Below, piece by piece: positions 62,150 to 64,000 of a stretch of DNA of 64,000 nucleotides; within the stretch, counting starts at the first letter, position 1, and the number at the start of each line of letters is the position of its first letter. A program made the translations under genes and the position numbers. The notes under the pieces are model-generated. The model saw nothing but the letters and a program-made list of their open reading frames with translations. It made no database searches and was not told the DNA's origin. Source of the DNA: Pararhodobacter zhoushanensis (GTDB taxonomy: Bacteria > Pseudomonadota > Alphaproteobacteria > Rhodobacterales > Rhodobacteraceae); NCBI RefSeq assembly GCF_003990445.1, contig NZ_REEZ01000004.1, positions 186,001-250,000 on the forward strand, written 5' to 3'.

Positions 62150-62555
62150 CGTCCTCGTCCGGCGCGGCCACATCGGCCTTGACGCGCGGGTCGTCAAACA
62201 GACGCCGCGCCTCTTCCAGCCGGTCAAAGGTGCCATCCAGATCGAATTTCAGCTCAGGCGCATGTTTCAGCGCCATCTCGCGTGCCACCAGATGCCGCAG
62301 CTCGGCCTTGTTGCGCTTGAGCCCGGCGAGAACCTCCTCGGCCCCCTCACCGCCCAGCGGCATGACATAGACCATGGCGTGGCGCAGATCGGTGGTGATG
62401 GTCACCTCGGTCACGGTGATCGACACGCGCGACAGCTCGGGATCATGCAGCTCGCCGCGTGCGAAGACTTCGGCCAGCCGGTGCCGGATCACCTCGGCAA
62501 CCCTGAGTTGCCGTTGCGAGGGGCCAGAGCCCTGAGAGAAACGTTTTGCGCACAT
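62139..62555 (-). CDS. rbfA: Ribosome-binding factor A
   Basis: A 138-residue KH-fold protein needed for late 30S maturation and cold adaptation. [41 protein letters not shown] and the R-x-x-P-E-L-K-F-D end ([10 protein letters not shown]) are typical. GAGGAG precedes ATG 62555. Divergent from dapB across 90 bp. Confidence 0.95.
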   Translation of the reverse strand: MCAKRFSQGSGPSQRQLRVAEVIRHRLAEVFARGELHDPELSRVSITVTEVTITTDLRHAMVYVMPLGGEGAEEVLAGLKRNKAELRHLVAREMALKHAPELKFDLDGTFDRLEEARRLFDDPRVKADVAAPDEDDDA

Positions 62556-62645
62556 GCTTCTCCTCTAGGCCATTCTCCGGCGCGCGAAAAGCGGTTTTCC
62601 AACCTTGTGACGCAGGATAAGCAGGGCCCAACACAGGAGACCCCC

Positions 62646-63455
62646 ATGAGCAACAAACCCGGAATCGTGGTAAACGGCGTGTCAGGCCGGATGGGCCGCA
62701 TGCTGGTGCAGGTGATCAACGCTTCCGACAAGGCCCGTCTGGCGGGCGCTCTGGAGCGTCCCGGCCACCCGTGGATCGGCAAGGATCTGGGGCTGATGCT
62801 GGGCGGTGCGGCCAATGGCATAACGGTGTCCGACGATCCCGCCGCCACGCTCGGCGATGCGCAGGCCGTCGTCGATTTCACCGCCCCCGCCGCCACCGTC
62901 GCGCTGGCCCCCGTCGCCATGGCGGCGGGCTGCGCGCATATCATCGGCACCACCGGCATGACCGCCGCCGACATCACGGCTATCGGTGAGGCTGCACAAA
63001 ACGGCGTGATCGTGCGCGCCGGGAACATGAGCCTCGGCGTCAACCTGCTGGTCGCCCTGACCCGCAAGGTGGCCGAGGCGCTCGATGCCGATTACGACAT
63101 CGAAGTCATCGAAGCCCACCACCGCCACAAGGTCGATGCCCCCTCGGGCACCGCGCTGATGCTGGGTCAGGCCGCCGCCGACGGCCGCGGCGTCGCGCTC
63201 AGCGATGCCGCCGTGCGCGGCCGCGATGGCATCACCGGCCCGCGTGAGCCGGGCAGTATCGGCTTTACAGCGATCCGCGGCGGCGACATCATTGGCGAGC
63301 ATGACGTGATGTTCGCCACCGACGGCGAACGCATCACCCTGCGCCACGTCGCGTCCGACCGCTCGGTCTTCGCCCGTGGCGCGCTGAAAGCCGCGCTCTG
63401 GGCACAGGGCCGCCCCAACGGCGAATACGACATGGCCGCCGTCCTCGGCCTGTAA
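62646..63455 (+). CDS. dapB: 4-hydroxy-tetrahydrodipicolinate reductase
   Basis: A 269-residue NAD(P)H-dependent enzyme of the lysine/diaminopimelate pathway. The dinucleotide loop is GVSGRMG (11-17); [15 protein letters not shown] and the catalytic [15 protein letters not shown] (156-170, His and Lys162) follow. AGGAGA precedes ATG 62646. A repeat copy follows its stop. Confidence 0.96.
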   Translation: MSNKPGIVVNGVSGRMGRMLVQVINASDKARLAGALERPGHPWIGKDLGLMLGGAANGITVSDDPAATLGDAQAVVDFTAPAATVALAPVAMAAGCAHIIGTTGMTAADITAIGEAAQNGVIVRAGNMSLGVNLLVALTRKVAEALDADYDIEVIEAHHRHKVDAPSGTALMLGQAAADGRGVALSDAAVRGRDGITGPREPGSIGFTAIRGGDIIGEHDVMFATDGERITLRHVASDRSVFARGALKAALWAQGRPNGEYDMAAVLGL

Positions 63456-63460
63456 CGGCC

Positions 63461-63540
63461 CATTTTCTGTCTGAAAATATCCTCGGGGGGTGAATTCGCT
63501 GAAAGCGAAGAGGGGGGTCCGAGGGCCCCCCATACCCCGC
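63461..63540 (+). repeat. Intergenic repeat, copy B
   Basis: TTTTCTGTCTG, AAAATATCCTCGGGGGGTGAA, the hairpin TTCGCT-GAA-AGCGAA, GAGGGGGG and a G6/C6 stem. Lies between the convergent dapB and HIT genes, where it may also act as a terminator. Confidence 0.7.
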
Positions 63541-63582
63541 GCGAAGCGCTCATAGACCTGCGGCGTCAGCCGCTCCGCCAGA

Positions 63583-63966
63583 TTACTTCGGTTGCTCGAC
63601 CATCCGGCCCAGCCAGCGCCCGGCCAGAATATGCACATGCAGATGCGGCACTTCCTGCACGCCATTCTCGCCCGCGTTCGACAGCAGACGATACCCGTCG
63701 CCCCCCTCGCCCGGCTGCACGCCCAGTTCCTTGCACACCGCACCAATGGCGGCGACATAGTCTGCGCGTTCGGCGTCCGAAGCTTCCAGCGCGAAGTGGT
63801 CAAACGTCACATAGGGCCCCTTGGGGATCACCAGCACATGATCGGGCGCTTGCGGGCGGATGTCGTGGAAGGCCAGCGAATGCTCGGTTTCCAGCAGTTT
63901 TTTACAAGGGATCTCGCCGCGCAGGATCTTGGCGAAGATGTTCTGGTCGTCATAGCTATAGGCCAA
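63583..63966 (-). CDS. HIT family protein (Hint-like nucleotide hydrolase/transferase)
   Basis: A 127-residue protein with the histidine triad HLHVHIL (108-114) and the upstream FHDIRPQAPDHVLVIPK strand. It cleaves adenosine phosphoramidates or acyl-AMPs in known members. Length and motifs fit the Hint/PKCI branch. It converges on dapB with copy B between. Confidence 0.93.
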   Translation of the reverse strand: MAYSYDDQNIFAKILRGEIPCKKLLETEHSLAFHDIRPQAPDHVLVIPKGPYVTFDHFALEASDAERADYVAAIGAVCKELGVQPGEGGDGYRLLSNAGENGVQEVPHLHVHILAGRWLGRMVEQPK

Positions 63967-64000
63967 TTTGGCTCTCCGGCACTTACTTGTTGTCGCAGAT

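Noticed and set aside
59900-62182. Plus-strand open frame of 760 codons across selO and the phosphodiester-glycosidase gene
   Set aside because: Antisense to SelO active-site motifs; no domain of its own.
1-64000. CRISPR arrays, tRNA, rRNA, insertion sequences, prophage genes
   Set aside because: No regularly spaced repeats, no cloverleaf-like or rRNA sequence, and no transposase or integrase motifs were seen; a dedicated RNA search was not possible.

Overview
The window looks like a chromosomal segment from a high-GC alphaproteobacterium of the Rhodobacteraceae (Roseobacter side). The grounds are an HvrA-type H-NS protein, a MutL that carries the endonuclease motif, the small families DUF1674, DUF2853 and DUF3035, a MatR/malonyl-CoA decarboxylase/MatB locus, and the run purH - heparinase-like - RsmB-like. 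These assignments come from reading translated sequence; no database was searched. I found no rRNA, tRNA, CRISPR array, transposase or integrase.

Region 1 (1-11.5 kb and 20.8-29.7 kb) is a surface-polysaccharide cluster in two blocks. The left block has a formyltransferase (cut by the window edge), a GT2 glycosyltransferase, a 2109-residue single-module type I polyketide synthase, a polytopic O-antigen polymerase/ligase-like protein, a WecG/TagA/CpsF glycosyltransferase and another GT2. The right block has a Wzz-like copolymerase, a BY-kinase-like ATPase with a degenerate Walker A, a Wzx-like flippase, a GT4, a GT2, a secreted glycosidase-like protein and a second GT4-like enzyme. Together they suggest a Wzx/Wzy-type exopolysaccharide or glycolipid with a polyketide or acyl component.

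Region 2 (11.6-20.8 kb) sits between those blocks and is metabolic: a translationally coupled thiolase / acyl-CoA synthetase / PCC-domain trio, a GntR regulator divergent from malonyl-CoA decarboxylase and malonyl-CoA synthetase, an M20 peptidase and isopentenyl-diphosphate isomerase. Malonyl-CoA and isoprenoid supply fit a neighbouring polyketide/lipid-carrier pathway, but this link is inference.

Region 3 (29.8-37.6 kb) is mostly conserved single-copy genes: gph, an MFS carrier, cinA-GNAT-peroxidase-like, sfsA, map, hns, a DUF188 gene and an SH3-like secreted protein. About 470 bp of non-coding DNA with several dyads lies upstream of hns.

Region 4 (37.7-45.8 kb) may be a second glycan locus: an ABC-2 permease without an ATPase, cysQ (PAP phosphatase), galU, two tandem paralogous glycosyltransferases, a core-2/I-branching-like glycosyltransferase and a sulfotransferase. 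The combination suggests a sulfated glycan.

Region 5 (46-64 kb) is housekeeping: DUF2853, a lytic transglycosylase, rmuC-mutL, a pair of M16 peptidases, a DUF3035 lipoprotein, lspA, purH, heparinase-like, RsmB-like, DUF1674, selO, a phosphodiester-glycosidase-like protein, rbfA, dapB and a HIT protein. Four related intergenic repeats (29.78, 40.49, 47.71 and 63.46 kb) share a core and a variable hairpin; one of them supplies the ribosome-binding site and start codon of a glycosyltransferase.
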